Assembly (NCBI RefSeq): GCF_900104025.1
Contig: NZ_FNIQ01000001.1
Coordinates: 806,001 to 870,000 of the forward strand
Length of the DNA stretch: 64,000 nucleotides
Source: Geodermatophilus sp. DSM 45219
GTDB taxonomy: Bacteria; Actinomycetota; Actinomycetes; Mycobacteriales; Geodermatophilaceae
Direction of reading: 5' to 3'
Part shown: piece after piece, positions 18,230 through 26,771 of the stretch
How positions within the stretch are numbered: the stretch's first letter is position 1
How the letters are laid out: every line of letters begins with the position of its first letter
Position numbers and translations under genes: made by a program
Notes under the pieces: generated by a model
Told to the model about the DNA's origin: nothing
What the model saw: only the letters and a program-made list of their open reading frames with translations
The model's database searches: none

Positions 18230-18299
18230 GTGATCATGGGGTTCGTGCCCACCCGGACGGCGTGTCGTCGCGTGTCTCGTGCAACAACCCCATGATCAC
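18230..18299. repeat. 70-bp palindromic element, copy B
   Basis: Same length and plan as copy A. Arms are GTGATCATGGGGTTCGTGC and GCAACAACCCCATGATCAC (17 of 19 pair). Relative to copy A, the GAGCCC arm core became AACCCC while its partner GGGCTC became GGGGTT, so base pairing was kept by compensating changes. The element occupies most of the 300 bp between the DUF559-type gene and the MBL gene; nothing else is evident there. Confidence 0.8.
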
Positions 18300-18438
18300 G
18301 GCCGAGAGGGAGGGGAAGGTCGGGAGGGGTGGGGGACGGCGCCGGGCGGCGGATCGGCGGGGTGGCACCCACCTCCGGGGGTGCCCGTAGGGGTCAAACC
18401 GGTGCCGGATGGTCGGACCCTCGGTCGATACTGGCCGG

Positions 18439-19239
18439 GTGGGCGGACCGCACCTGGAGTTCCTCGGCCACTCGACGGTGCGCGTCGAGCTGGCCGGGCA
18501 CACGGTGCTGACCGACCCGGTGCTCACCCCCCGCGTCGGGCCGCTGCAGCGCGTGGTCCCCGTCCCCGCGTCCGAGGCGTACGCCGGCGTCGACCTCGTG
18601 CTGATCAGCCACCTGCACGGAGACCACCTGCACCTGCCCTCGCTGCGGCTGCTCCGTCCCGGCACGCGCGTCGTCGTCCCCCGCGGGGCCGGGGCGTGGC
18701 TGCGCTCGCGCGGGTTCGGCAACGTGACCGAGGTGCTGCCCGGGGAGGCGGTGACCCACGGCGCGCTGCGGGTCACCGCCGTCCCGGCCGCGCACTCCGG
18801 GCACCGCTGGGGTCCGCGCCTGACGCACGGCCCGGACACCCCTGCCGTCGGTCACCTGGTCCAGGGCGGCGGGTGCACCGTGTACGCCGCCGGCGACACC
18901 GGACTGACCGACGCCATGTCCCTGCTCGGCGGGCGCGGGGTCGACGTCGCGCTGCTGCCGGTGTGGGGCTGGGGGCTCACGCTCGGCCCCGGCCACCTCG
19001 ACCCGGCGGGCGCGGCCGAGGCGGCGGCGCGGCTGCGGGCGCGGGTCGCCGTCCCGGTGCACTGGGGCACGCTCGCGCTGCCGGGTGTCGCGAGGCGCCC
19101 GCTGATGCGCCGGCTGCTCACCGAGCCACCCCACGAGTTCGCGGCCGCGGTCGCCGGCCGCGGCCTGCCCACGGCGGTGCCGGTCGCCGAGCCCGGGCAG
19201 CCGGTCATGCTCCCCGCCGACGTGGGGACGACGTCGTGA
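18439..19239 (+). CDS. MBL-fold metallo-hydrolase (UlaG/NAPE-PLD-like)
   Basis: 266 aa metallo-beta-lactamase-fold hydrolase. LEFLGHSTVRVELAG opens the protein, followed by SHLHGDHLHLPSL (HxHxDH metal motif), a later VPAAHSGHRWG and AAGDTGLT metal ligands, and VPVHWGTLALPG near the end, as in the UlaG-like branch of cytoplasmic phosphodiesterase/lactonases. GTG 18439 starts close to the conserved strand; 10 more codons are open upstream. The stop overlaps the DedA gene start by 4 nt, so three genes here form one operon. The substrate is unknown. Confidence 0.88.
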   Translation: MGGPHLEFLGHSTVRVELAGHTVLTDPVLTPRVGPLQRVVPVPASEAYAGVDLVLISHLHGDHLHLPSLRLLRPGTRVVVPRGAGAWLRSRGFGNVTEVLPGEAVTHGALRVTAVPAAHSGHRWGPRLTHGPDTPAVGHLVQGGGCTVYAAGDTGLTDAMSLLGGRGVDVALLPVWGWGLTLGPGHLDPAGAAEAAARLRARVAVPVHWGTLALPGVARRPLMRRLLTEPPHEFAAAVAGRGLPTAVPVAEPGQPVMLPADVGTTS

Positions 19240-19871
19240 GCGCCGGCGCGCTCGCGGCCGGGTGGACCGACGGCTCGTCGATCGGCTACCCGGTGCTGTT
19301 CGGCGGCGTGCTGCTCGGCTCGGTCGTGCCCGTCGTCCCGACCGGCGCCGTCGTGGGCGCCGGTGCGGCGTTCGCCGTCACCGCCCACGAGCTCGACCTC
19401 GCGCTGGTCATCGCGGTGGCCACCCTCGGCGCCTGGCTCGGCGACCTGGTCACCTTCGCGATCTGCCGGTTCGGCGGGCCCTCGGCGGTCCGCTGGGTCG
19501 CCCGCGGTCAGCACGCCGACCGGATCGAGGAGGTCCGCGACCAGTTCCACCGGCACGGCTGGCAGATCGTCGTCGTCGGCCGGTTGCTGCCCGCCGGCCG
19601 CATCCCGGTGCTGCTGGCCGCCGGCGCGCTGGCCTACCCCTGGCGGCGGCTGCTGCCGGCGTCCCTGCTCGCCGCGTTCCTCTGGGCGGTCGCCTACGCC
19701 GCGTTGGGCGTGCTCAGCGGCGGCATCTTCGACTCCCCGCTGGTCGCCGTCCTGCTGGCGACCGTGCTGGTGCTGCTCGTGGGCGCGGTGCTGAACCTGG
19801 TCGGCGCGCACCGCCGGCGCACCCCTGACCCGGAGCCCGAGCGCGACGCCTCGGCCTGCGGCCCGGCATGA
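19236..19871 (+). CDS. DedA/VTT-family membrane protein
   Basis: 211 aa integral membrane protein of the DedA (SNARE-associated, VTT) family, implicated elsewhere in lipid-carrier recycling and envelope homeostasis. It has the family's FAICRFGGPSAVRWVARG and VVVGRLLPAGRIPVLLAAG blocks with the essential Arg and Gly-Arg residues between helices. GTG start in the GTGA overlap with the MBL gene; its own stop overlaps the next gene in ATGA. The C-terminus is charged and disordered. A role in undecaprenyl-lipid flipping is possible, not shown. Confidence 0.88.
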   Translation: MSAGALAAGWTDGSSIGYPVLFGGVLLGSVVPVVPTGAVVGAGAAFAVTAHELDLALVIAVATLGAWLGDLVTFAICRFGGPSAVRWVARGQHADRIEEVRDQFHRHGWQIVVVGRLLPAGRIPVLLAAGALAYPWRRLLPASLLAAFLWAVAYAALGVLSGGIFDSPLVAVLLATVLVLLVGAVLNLVGAHRRRTPDPEPERDASACGPA

Positions 19872-22015
19872 CCGCTCCTCCCGGGCGGGTGCTCCAGCGG
19901 GGCCGGACGCCGGCGCGCGTCCTGCTCACCTGGGCGGCCAGCACCGCGGCGCTCGTCGTCCTCGACCGCTGGCTCGGCGCCTTCGCGATGCCCTCGTGGT
20001 GGCAGCCACCGCTCATCGCGCTGCTGCTCGGCCTGCTCACCGGGGTGGTGTGGCCGCTGGTCATGCGGGTCGCGCTGCCGCTGGCCTTCTTCACCCTGGG
20101 CCTGGGCAGCTTCCTGCTGCTGGGCGCGGCGGTGCTCGGCCTGTCCTTCCTCGTCCCCGGCGTCGTCATCGCCGACCTGCGCACCGCCGTCGTCGTCGGG
20201 GTCACCATGGCCGGCGTCTCCGGGCTGGTCAGCAGCGTGCTGGCCCTCGACGAGGACGAGCTGTTCTTCCGCCGCGTCCGCCGGCGGGCCCGGGGGACGG
20301 CGGACGGCGAGCCGCGCCCGCCCGGCGTGCTGTTCCTGCAGATCGACGCGCTCTCCCACGACACCGCGCGGCGCGCCGTCCGCGACGGGTCGATGCCCAA
20401 CCTCGCCGCCTGGCTGCGCTCGGGCAGCCACGTGCTGACCTCCTGGCACACCGACTGGAGCTCGCAGACCGGCGCCTCGGTCTGCGGCATCCTGCACGGG
20501 TCCAACGCCGACATCCCCGGTTTCCGCTGGTACGACAAGGAGCGCGACCGGATCGTCCGGGTCTCCTCGCCCACCGACGCCGCCGGGATCGAGCGGGCGC
20601 ACTCCGACGGCCGCGGGCTGCTGTCCGGCGGCGGGGCCAGCCGCGGCAACCTGTTCACCGGCGACGCGACGCACGTCAGCCTCACGATGAGCTCGCTGGC
20701 ACACGTCGTCCCGGCCGCCAGCCGCCGGGCCCGGCAGCGCCGGGACCGGGCCGGCGCCGGCTACTACGCCTACTTCGCCAACCCGGTGAACGCGCTGCGC
20801 ACCATCGCGGTCTCCCTCGTCGACGTCCAGCGCGAGCTGGTCGCGGCGGCCCGGGAGCGCCGCGACGACGTCCGGCCGCGGGTGTCACGCGGCGGCATCT
20901 ACCCGCTGGCCCGTCCGGGGACGACGGTGATCTCCCGCGACGTCGTCGTCTTCGCGCTGCTCGAGGACATGCTGGCCGGCCGGCCGGTGGCCTACGCGGA
21001 CTTCCTCGGCTACGACGAGGCCGCCCACCACGGCGGGCTGGAGCGGGCCGACAGCCTCGCCGTGCTGCACAGCATCGACCAGCAGATCGGCCGGCTGCAC
21101 CGCGCCGCCCAGCTGGCGCCGCGCGAGTACCACCTGGTCTGCCTCTCCGACCACGGGCAGACCCAGGGCGAGTCGTTCGCCACCCGCTTCGGGGAGACCG
21201 TCGAGCAGCTCGTCGGCCGGTTGTGCGGTGCGACGGGCGAGCTGCCGGAGCGGCACCTGACCGGCCCCAGGGACAGCCGGCGGCTCACCGAGGGCTGGCA
21301 GGTCGGGGCGGCGCTGGCCGAGGGCGGCGGGCCGATCGCCCGCCGGCTGCGGGAGCGGGGGGAACGCGCCGAGGGGGTGCCGCACGCGCACGAGCTGCCC
21401 ACCGACCGGGAGGGCCGGGTGCCGCGGGTGGCCCCCGGCGTGGTGGTCGCCGTCTCCGGCCACACCGCGATGGTCTCCTTCGCCGACCTCCCCGGCCGGG
21501 TGTCGCTGGAGGAGATCGAGCGGCACTGGCCGGCCCTGCTGCCCGGGCTGGTCGACCACGACGGCGTCGGCTTCCTGCTCGTGCACTCCGAGGAGCACGG
21601 TCCGGTGGCGCTCGGTCGCGACGGGCTGCACCGCCTGGCGTCGGGCGCGGTGATCGGCGAGGACCCGCTGCTCCCCTACGGCCCGCACGCCGCCGGCCTG
21701 GTGGCCCGGGGTTCGACGTTCCCGCACTGCGCGGACGTCGTCGTCAACAGCCGCTACGACCCGGTCACCGACGAGGCCTCGGCGTTCGAGCCGCACGTCG
21801 GCTCGCACGGCGGCCTGGGTGGGCCGCAGCAGCACGCCTTCCTGCTGCACCCGCGCTCGTTCCGGCCGCCGGGCGAGATCGTGGGTGCCGAGCACCTGCA
21901 CCGGGTCCTGCGCGGGTGGCTGACCGATCTCGGTCACCCCGAGCCGGCGGCGGACGACGCGACCGTGGGTGCACTCAGCGTGACAGCACGACGCCGCTCC
22001 GACGTCCCGGCGTGA
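19868..22015 (+). CDS. Holin-like membrane domain fused to alkaline-phosphatase-superfamily hydrolase
   Basis: 715 aa. Residues about 15-125 hold four hydrophobic helices resembling the phage holin IV/Mycp1 family seen in actinobacterial envelope proteins. From about residue 150 a phosphodiesterase/alkaline-phosphatase domain follows: LFLQIDALSHDTARRA (metal ligand Asp, nucleophile region), LTSWHTDWSSQTGASVCGIL, FLGYDEAAHHGG and LVCLSDHGQTQGESF supply Asp/His ligands. It likely acts at the membrane on a phospholipid or lipid-linked phosphodiester; the substrate is unknown. ATG start in a 4-nt overlap with the DedA gene, last gene of that operon. Confidence 0.85.
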   Translation: MTAPPGRVLQRGRTPARVLLTWAASTAALVVLDRWLGAFAMPSWWQPPLIALLLGLLTGVVWPLVMRVALPLAFFTLGLGSFLLLGAAVLGLSFLVPGVVIADLRTAVVVGVTMAGVSGLVSSVLALDEDELFFRRVRRRARGTADGEPRPPGVLFLQIDALSHDTARRAVRDGSMPNLAAWLRSGSHVLTSWHTDWSSQTGASVCGILHGSNADIPGFRWYDKERDRIVRVSSPTDAAGIERAHSDGRGLLSGGGASRGNLFTGDATHVSLTMSSLAHVVPAASRRARQRRDRAGAGYYAYFANPVNALRTIAVSLVDVQRELVAAARERRDDVRPRVSRGGIYPLARPGTTVISRDVVVFALLEDMLAGRPVAYADFLGYDEAAHHGGLERADSLAVLHSIDQQIGRLHRAAQLAPREYHLVCLSDHGQTQGESFATRFGETVEQLVGRLCGATGELPERHLTGPRDSRRLTEGWQVGAALAEGGGPIARRLRERGERAEGVPHAHELPTDREGRVPRVAPGVVVAVSGHTAMVSFADLPGRVSLEEIERHWPALLPGLVDHDGVGFLLVHSEEHGPVALGRDGLHRLASGAVIGEDPLLPYGPHAAGLVARGSTFPHCADVVVNSRYDPVTDEASAFEPHVGSHGGLGGPQQHAFLLHPRSFRPPGEIVGAEHLHRVLRGWLTDLGHPEPAADDATVGALSVTARRRSDVPA

Positions 22016-22056
22016 CCAGGGGCAGCACGGCGGATGACGACCGAGTGAACTGAGTC

Positions 22057-22072
22057 GCGCGCCGTGGCGCGC
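22057..22072. terminator. Short GC hairpin after the phosphodiesterase gene
   Basis: GCGCGCC and GGCGCGC are separated by two bases, 42 bp after the stop at 22015 and 29 bp before the next start. It may terminate the upstream operon. It is short and lacks a U-tract, so this is tentative. Confidence 0.35.
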
Positions 22073-22100
22073 CGGTGATCACCTCCCCGACAGTGGGCGG

Positions 22101-23075
22101 ATGCGACCCGACGCGCGCGCCTGGTTCGAGCACCGCACCACCTCGGCTCCCTCGCTCGACGCGCTGGACCTCGATGCGCTGCTGCGCGCCAAGCTCCGCG
22201 GGCAGCACCGGGTCAGCGTCGTCCTGCCCGCCCGCGACGAGGAGGCGACGGTCGGCCGGCTCGTCGGCGAGCTGCACGAGCGCTGGGTGCGGCGGACCCC
22301 GCTGGTCGACGAGCTGCTGGTGGTCGACTCCGACTCCACCGACGCGACGGCCGCGGTGGCCCGCGCCGCGGGGGCCGACGTCGTCGCCGCTGCCGACGTG
22401 CTCCCCTGCCACGGCAGCCGCCCCGGCAAGGGCGAGGCGCTCTGGAAGTCGCTGGCCGCGACCACCGGCGACCTCGTCGTCTTCCTCGACGCCGACCTGC
22501 TCGGGGACGTCACGCACTTCGTGCCCGGCCTGCTCGCCCCGCTGCTCGCCGATCCCCAGGTCGACTACGTCAAGGGCTGCTACACCCGCCCGCTCGAGTA
22601 CGCGGGCGGGGCCGTCCCGGCGGGCGGCGGGCGGGTCACCGAGCTGACCGCGCGGCCGCTGCTCAACGCCCTGTGGCCGGAGCTCGCCGGGTTCGTGCAG
22701 CCGCTGGGCGGGGAGTACGCGGGGCGGCGGTCGGCGCTGGAGCGGGTGCCGTTCGTCTCCGGCTACGGCGTGGAGGTCGGGCTGCTGGTCGACCTGCTGG
22801 AGCACTCGGGCCTGGCCGGGCTGGCCCAGGTGGACCTCGGCGTCCGCCGGCACACCTCCCAGGACCAGGAGGCGCTGGGCCGGATGGCGGGGCAGGTGGT
22901 CTCCACGGTGCTGGCCCGCGCGGGCCGCGGCCAGGCCGGCGGTCTGCTCACCCAGTTCCGCCACGACGGCGCCGGCTTCGTCCCGCACAGCACCGCGGTG
23001 GCGGTCGACGAGCGGCCGCCGATGGCGACGGTGCCGGAGTACCGCGCCCGGCTGGGGGACGCCGTCGTCGGGTGA
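22101..23075 (+). CDS. gpgS: Glucosyl-3-phosphoglycerate synthase-like GT (copy 1)
   Basis: 324 aa GT81/GT2-like enzyme expected to join NDP-glucose to 3-phosphoglycerate, the first step of glucosylglycerate (compatible solute, methylglucose-polysaccharide primer) synthesis. Motifs: VVLPARDEEATVG, VVDSDSTDATAAVA, GSRPGKGEALWKSL, FLDADLLGD (DxD) and PFVSGYGVEVGLLVD, with RRHTSQD carrying the late His. Starts at an ATG 85 bp after the previous operon. A second copy lies 283 bp downstream. The stop codon region is part of a 35-bp direct repeat. Confidence 0.88.
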   Translation: MRPDARAWFEHRTTSAPSLDALDLDALLRAKLRGQHRVSVVLPARDEEATVGRLVGELHERWVRRTPLVDELLVVDSDSTDATAAVARAAGADVVAAADVLPCHGSRPGKGEALWKSLAATTGDLVVFLDADLLGDVTHFVPGLLAPLLADPQVDYVKGCYTRPLEYAGGAVPAGGGRVTELTARPLLNALWPELAGFVQPLGGEYAGRRSALERVPFVSGYGVEVGLLVDLLEHSGLAGLAQVDLGVRRHTSQDQEALGRMAGQVVSTVLARAGRGQAGGLLTQFRHDGAGFVPHSTAVAVDERPPMATVPEYRARLGDAVVG

Positions 23076-23207
23076 CGCCGCCGGGAGCATCGCAGCGAGC
23101 GACCGAGCCGACAGCGAGTGAGCATCGCAGCGAGCGAGGAGCGGACCGGGGGCGGAACCCGGCCCGGGGACATCGTCGGGTGACGCCGCCGGGAGCATCG
23201 CAGCGAG
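23065..23207 (+). repeat. 35-bp direct repeat with GAGCATCGCAGCGAG motifs between gpgS copies
   Basis: Bases 23065-23099 and 23173-23207 are identical over 35 bp and include the TGA of the first gpgS copy. Within and between them GAGCATCGCAGCGAG occurs three times (23085, 23120, 23193). The inverse of this motif occurs twice more at 39954-40002. The 283-bp gap between the two gpgS genes otherwise shows no ORF. Confidence 0.8.
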
Positions 23208-23358
23208 TTCGCGCACGTGCGCCCTCGGTTGCGGGCGGTCACGGGTCGCGGACGCTGAGAAACGCAGGGGAGCCGAAACCCCCCGTTGTCGTGCATCCTG
23301 ACGCCCGACGGGGACCACGTGCCGGCATCGCGGTCGGCACCCGACCTGTGGGAGACAC

Positions 23359-24321
23359 GTGCGCCCTGACGTCCGACGCTGGCTCCAGCACCGCACCTTC
23401 ACCGCCGAGACGTGGGCGGCACCCGACCTGGCCAGCGTCAAACACACCCATGGCTCCACCGTCAGCGTGGTGCTCCCGGCACTCGACGAGGAGCGCACCG
23501 TCGGCACGATCGTCGCCACGATCCGCGAGGCCCTGGTCGAGGGCTGCCCGCTGGTCGACGAGGTCGTCGTCGTCGACAGCGGCTCCGGCGACCGGACCGC
23601 GGAGGTCGCGGCCGCCGCCGGCGCCCGGGTGGTCTCCGCCGACGCGGTGCTCCCCCGCCACGGCAGCCGGCCGGGCAAGGGCGAGGCGCTGTGGAAGTCA
23701 CTGCACGCCACCAGCGGCGACCTGCTGGTGTTCGTCGACTCCGACCTCATCGGCTTCGACCCGCAGTTCGTCGTCGGCCTGCTCGGACCGCTGCTCACCG
23801 ACCCCACCGTCGGCTACGTCAAGGCCCTCTACGACCGGCCGCTGACCACCACCGACGGCATCGTGCCTTCGGGCGGCGGCCGGGTCACCGAGCTGCTCGC
23901 CCGCCCGCTGCTCAACGCCTTCTGGCCCGAACTGGCCGGCTTCGTCCAGCCGCTGTCCGGCGAGTACGCCGGCCGCCGCGAGCTGCTCGAGCAGGTGCCG
24001 TTCGTCTCCGGCTACGGCGTGGAGCTGGGCCTGCTGGTCGACCTCGTGGCCCTGGCCGGCCTGGACGCGCTGGCCCAGGTCGACCTCGGCACCCGGCAGC
24101 ACACCCACCAGGCCGACGCCGCGCTGGGCCGCATGGCCGGGCAGATCCTGCAGACGGCGCTGGCCCGCCGGCCCGGCGGGGCGAAGCCGGACAGCGAGCT
24201 GCTGCAGTTCCTGCGCACCGCCGACGGCCTCGAGGGGGTCAGCTGGGACGTCGGGGTGGTGGAACGCCCGCCGATGCGGACGGTCCGGGCCGCCGGGCGC
24301 CGCCGGGGGATCCGGTCGTGA
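23359..24321 (+). CDS. gpgS: Glucosyl-3-phosphoglycerate synthase-like GT (copy 2)
   Basis: 320 aa paralogue of the preceding gene, sharing every signature: VVLPALDEERTVG, VVDSGSGDRTAEVA, GSRPGKGEALWKSL, FVDSDLIGFD, PFVSGYGVELGLLVDL and LGTRQHTHQAD. Both copies look catalytically intact, so they may differ in donor, regulation or partner. GTG start. The stop overlaps the start of the GT4 gene (GTGA), so this copy, not the first, is coupled to it; the pair may make a larger glucosylglycerate-based product. Differences cluster in the N-terminal 30 residues. Confidence 0.87.
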   Translation: MRPDVRRWLQHRTFTAETWAAPDLASVKHTHGSTVSVVLPALDEERTVGTIVATIREALVEGCPLVDEVVVVDSGSGDRTAEVAAAAGARVVSADAVLPRHGSRPGKGEALWKSLHATSGDLLVFVDSDLIGFDPQFVVGLLGPLLTDPTVGYVKALYDRPLTTTDGIVPSGGGRVTELLARPLLNAFWPELAGFVQPLSGEYAGRRELLEQVPFVSGYGVELGLLVDLVALAGLDALAQVDLGTRQHTHQADAALGRMAGQILQTALARRPGGAKPDSELLQFLRTADGLEGVSWDVGVVERPPMRTVRAAGRRRGIRS

Positions 24322-25514
24322 AGATCCTGATGGACGCCGGGCCGTGGCTGCCGGTCCCCCCGCCGGGCTACGGCGGCCTGGAGAACGTCGTGGCGACGCT
24401 GACCGCCGAGCTGCGCGCCCGCGGGCACGCCGTCGTCCTGGCCTCCGTCGGCGACTCGACGCTGCCGGTCGACGGCCTGGTCAGCGCCTTCCCCAGCGGC
24501 CGGTTCGAGCAGCTCGGCGGGCCCTACCCGCAGGTGGTCGGCACCGCGCACGCCCACGAGCAGGTCGTGTTGTCGACCCTCGCCGAGCACGCCCTGGCCG
24601 GCGAGCCCTTCGACCTCGTGCACAGCCACGTCGAGGTGGTCGGCCCGGCACTGCTCGCCGGCCTGGGGGACGCGGCGCCGCCGACCCTGGCCACGCTGCA
24701 CTGGGACACCGGCCGCAACGCCGACTTCTGGTCCTCCTTCGACGGCCGGGGCCGGGTCTGGTTCGCCGGCGTCTCCGACACCCAGGTGGCGCAGGCGCCG
24801 CCGCGACTGCGCGAGCAGGTGGCCGGCGTCGTCCCGCTGTCGGTCCCGGTCGACGGCCCGCCGCCGGTGCCGCGGACGGACCGGTCCGGCTCGGTGCTGG
24901 TCCTGGCCCGGCTGTGCGAGCCCAAGGGCATCGACACCGCGCTGCGCGCCTGCCGCGCCGCGGGGGTGCCGCTGGTGCTCGCCGGGCCGGTCGGCGGCCT
25001 GCCCGACCGGGAGTCGCTGGAGCAGGCGCTCGGCACCCCCGGCCACCCCGCCCGGTCGCACCCCGACGTCTCCTGGTTCCTGGAACACGTCGACCCGCAC
25101 CTCGACGGCGTGCACGCGCGCTGGATCGGCAGCGTCGGCGGCGCGGCGAAGGAGGAGCTGCTGCGCACCTCCCGCGCCGTCCTGTTCCCCATCCGCTGGG
25201 AGGAGCCGGGCGGCACGGCGGTGTGCGAGGCCCTGGCCGCCGGGACGCCGGTGGTCGCCATGGCCCGCGGCTGCCTGCCCTCCCTGGTGGACGACGGCCG
25301 GACCGGCCTGCTGGCCACCGACGAGGAGGGGTTCACCGCGGCGCTGGGCCGGATCGGCGAGATCGACCCGGAGGACTGCGCCGCCGAGGCCCGCCGCCGG
25401 TTCGCCCCCGCGGTGATGGCCGACGGCTACGAACGGCTCTACGCCACGACGCTGGACCGCGCCCGCACGCGCGGACGGCTGCCGTTCCCCCGCGGCCAGC
25501 GCGCGCTGCGCTGA
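24318..25514 (+). CDS. Family 4 glycosyltransferase coupled to gpgS
   Basis: 398 aa GT-B enzyme. KILMDAGPWLPVPPPGYGGL and LENVVATLTAELRARGHAVV form the acceptor loop and first helix; VLVLARLCEPKGIDTALRA and FPIRWEEPGGTAVCEALAAG (E-x7-E) form the donor site. GTG start in the GTGA overlap with the second gpgS-like gene. Co-translation suggests it extends or uses glucosyl(glycerate), for example as a mannosyl- or glucosyl-glucosylglycerate synthase; that product is inference. Convergent with the oxidoreductase 7 bp away. Confidence 0.85.
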   Translation: MKILMDAGPWLPVPPPGYGGLENVVATLTAELRARGHAVVLASVGDSTLPVDGLVSAFPSGRFEQLGGPYPQVVGTAHAHEQVVLSTLAEHALAGEPFDLVHSHVEVVGPALLAGLGDAAPPTLATLHWDTGRNADFWSSFDGRGRVWFAGVSDTQVAQAPPRLREQVAGVVPLSVPVDGPPPVPRTDRSGSVLVLARLCEPKGIDTALRACRAAGVPLVLAGPVGGLPDRESLEQALGTPGHPARSHPDVSWFLEHVDPHLDGVHARWIGSVGGAAKEELLRTSRAVLFPIRWEEPGGTAVCEALAAGTPVVAMARGCLPSLVDDGRTGLLATDEEGFTAALGRIGEIDPEDCAAEARRRFAPAVMADGYERLYATTLDRARTRGRLPFPRGQRALR

Positions 25515-25521
25515 CCGGACC

Positions 25522-26496
25522 TCAGGGCCGCACGGCCGCGCCCGTCCGGGCCGACTCGGCGATCGCCACCGCCACCCGGTGGGTGCGCAGCGCCTCGGCG
25601 TGGTCGACCAGCCCCTCGGCGGGCGCGCCACCGGCGAGCAGGTCGACGAACGCGCGGTCGACCGCGGTGCGCGCGTCGACCTGCGGCTCGCGGCGGTCGG
25701 CGCCGGCCGCGGTCGTGACGGTCAGCCAGGTCTCGGTGAGCTCGACCGCCGCCCCGTCGCACACCACGTCCAGACCGGCCCGCAGCTTGCCGGGCAGCGA
25801 GCACGCGGCGCTCACCGTGCCGACCGCACCGGAGTCGAAGGTGAGCAGCGCGGCGGTCGCGTCGTCGACGTCGCGCCCCTCGGCGGTGGACGGTGCGGCG
25901 GTCGCGCGCACCTCGACGACCTCGCCGGCCAGCAGCCGCGCCAGGTCCAGGACGTGGGTGAGCTGCTCGACGACCTGCCCGCCCGACCGCTCCCGGCGCG
26001 ACCACCAGGCCGGCGGCGGGACCTTGTCCAGCCAGGTGGCGCCGACCAGCCGGGGCCGGTGCGCGGCGACGACCTCCCGGGCGGCGGCCACGGTGTCCAG
26101 GTGCCGCCAGTGGTACCCGGTCGCCGTGGGCAGCCCGGCCGCCGCGACGGCGCGCGACACCTCCTCGGCCACCTCCACCCCGTTGGCCAGCGGCTTCTCC
26201 ACGAAGAACGGCAGACCGGCCCGGACGGCGGCCAGCTCCAGCTCGCCGTGGGCGAAGGGCGGGACGCACAGCCACACGGCGTCCAGCCGCTGGGCGAGCA
26301 GCCGGTCGACGTCGTCGAGGGCGGGCACCCCCAGCTCCGCGGCGAGCGCGTCGGCCGCGCCGGGGACGACGTCGGCGACCCCGGCGAGCTCCACGTCGGG
26401 GAAACCGGCCAGCGTCCGGGCGTGCCGGGCCCCGACGCCGCCCGCGCCGACGAGGCCGACGCGGACACGGGGAGCGGTGCTGCCGGGTTCACCCAT
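25522..26496 (-). CDS. Gfo/Idh/MocA-family NAD(P) oxidoreductase
   Basis: 324 aa. VRVGLVGAGGVGARHART is the Rossmann loop; FVEKPLANGVEVAEE carries the family's EKP lysine; TGYHWRHLD and GGQVVEQLTHVLDLARLLAG supply the substrate-site His residues. It oxidises a sugar or polyol at a ring carbon, judging by the family. ATG 26496 is preferred to an open extension of 69 codons. Single gene, convergent with the GT4 gene, with 275 bp upstream before the TetR regulator in which I see no ORF. Confidence 0.86.
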   Translation of the reverse strand: MGEPGSTAPRVRVGLVGAGGVGARHARTLAGFPDVELAGVADVVPGAADALAAELGVPALDDVDRLLAQRLDAVWLCVPPFAHGELELAAVRAGLPFFVEKPLANGVEVAEEVSRAVAAAGLPTATGYHWRHLDTVAAAREVVAAHRPRLVGATWLDKVPPPAWWSRRERSGGQVVEQLTHVLDLARLLAGEVVEVRATAAPSTAEGRDVDDATAALLTFDSGAVGTVSAACSLPGKLRAGLDVVCDGAAVELTETWLTVTTAAGADRREPQVDARTAVDRAFVDLLAGGAPAEGLVDHAEALRTHRVAVAIAESARTGAAVRP

Positions 26497-26757
26497 GCGG
26501 ACGTCCTGCCCCGCCCGCCGACGGCGCAACCGCAGGTGGGAGCAGGGGCGGCCGCAGGAACCCCTCCCGCAGCGTCCGCGCCGGCGGTGCGGCCGGACGG
26601 CGCCACGCCGGCGCGCCGGCGGCCCGCGGTGTCCCACCTCGACGTCACCGACCTGCCCGTTCCCGTCGAGACGTGGGGACGCGCCGTGCTGGACGACCGA
26701 CACGGGCGCACAATGGGCCGGTGACGCGGGGCATCCCGACCCTGCGTACGGAGCGGA

Positions 26758-26768
26758 GTTAGCCTAAC
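26758..26768. promoter_or_regulatory. Near-palindrome upstream of TetR gene, candidate operator
   Basis: GTTAGCCTAAC (5-nt arms GTTAG/CTAAC around one base) lies three bases before the GTG start of the TetR gene. It is AT-rich against its background and so close to the start that binding would block initiation. Autoregulation is plausible for TetR proteins. Confidence 0.4.
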
Positions 26769-26771
26769 ACC

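Noticed and set aside
17152..18299. Insertion sequence around the DUF559-type gene
   Set aside because: The repeats are direct copies that are each palindromic, there is no transposase signature in the gene, and no clear short target duplication at the outer ends. Kept as an unexplained element instead.
23065..23207. CRISPR-like array
   Set aside because: Only two long copies with an irregular internal motif, no constant spacer length and no cas genes. It belongs to a dispersed repeat family also seen at 39.9 kb.
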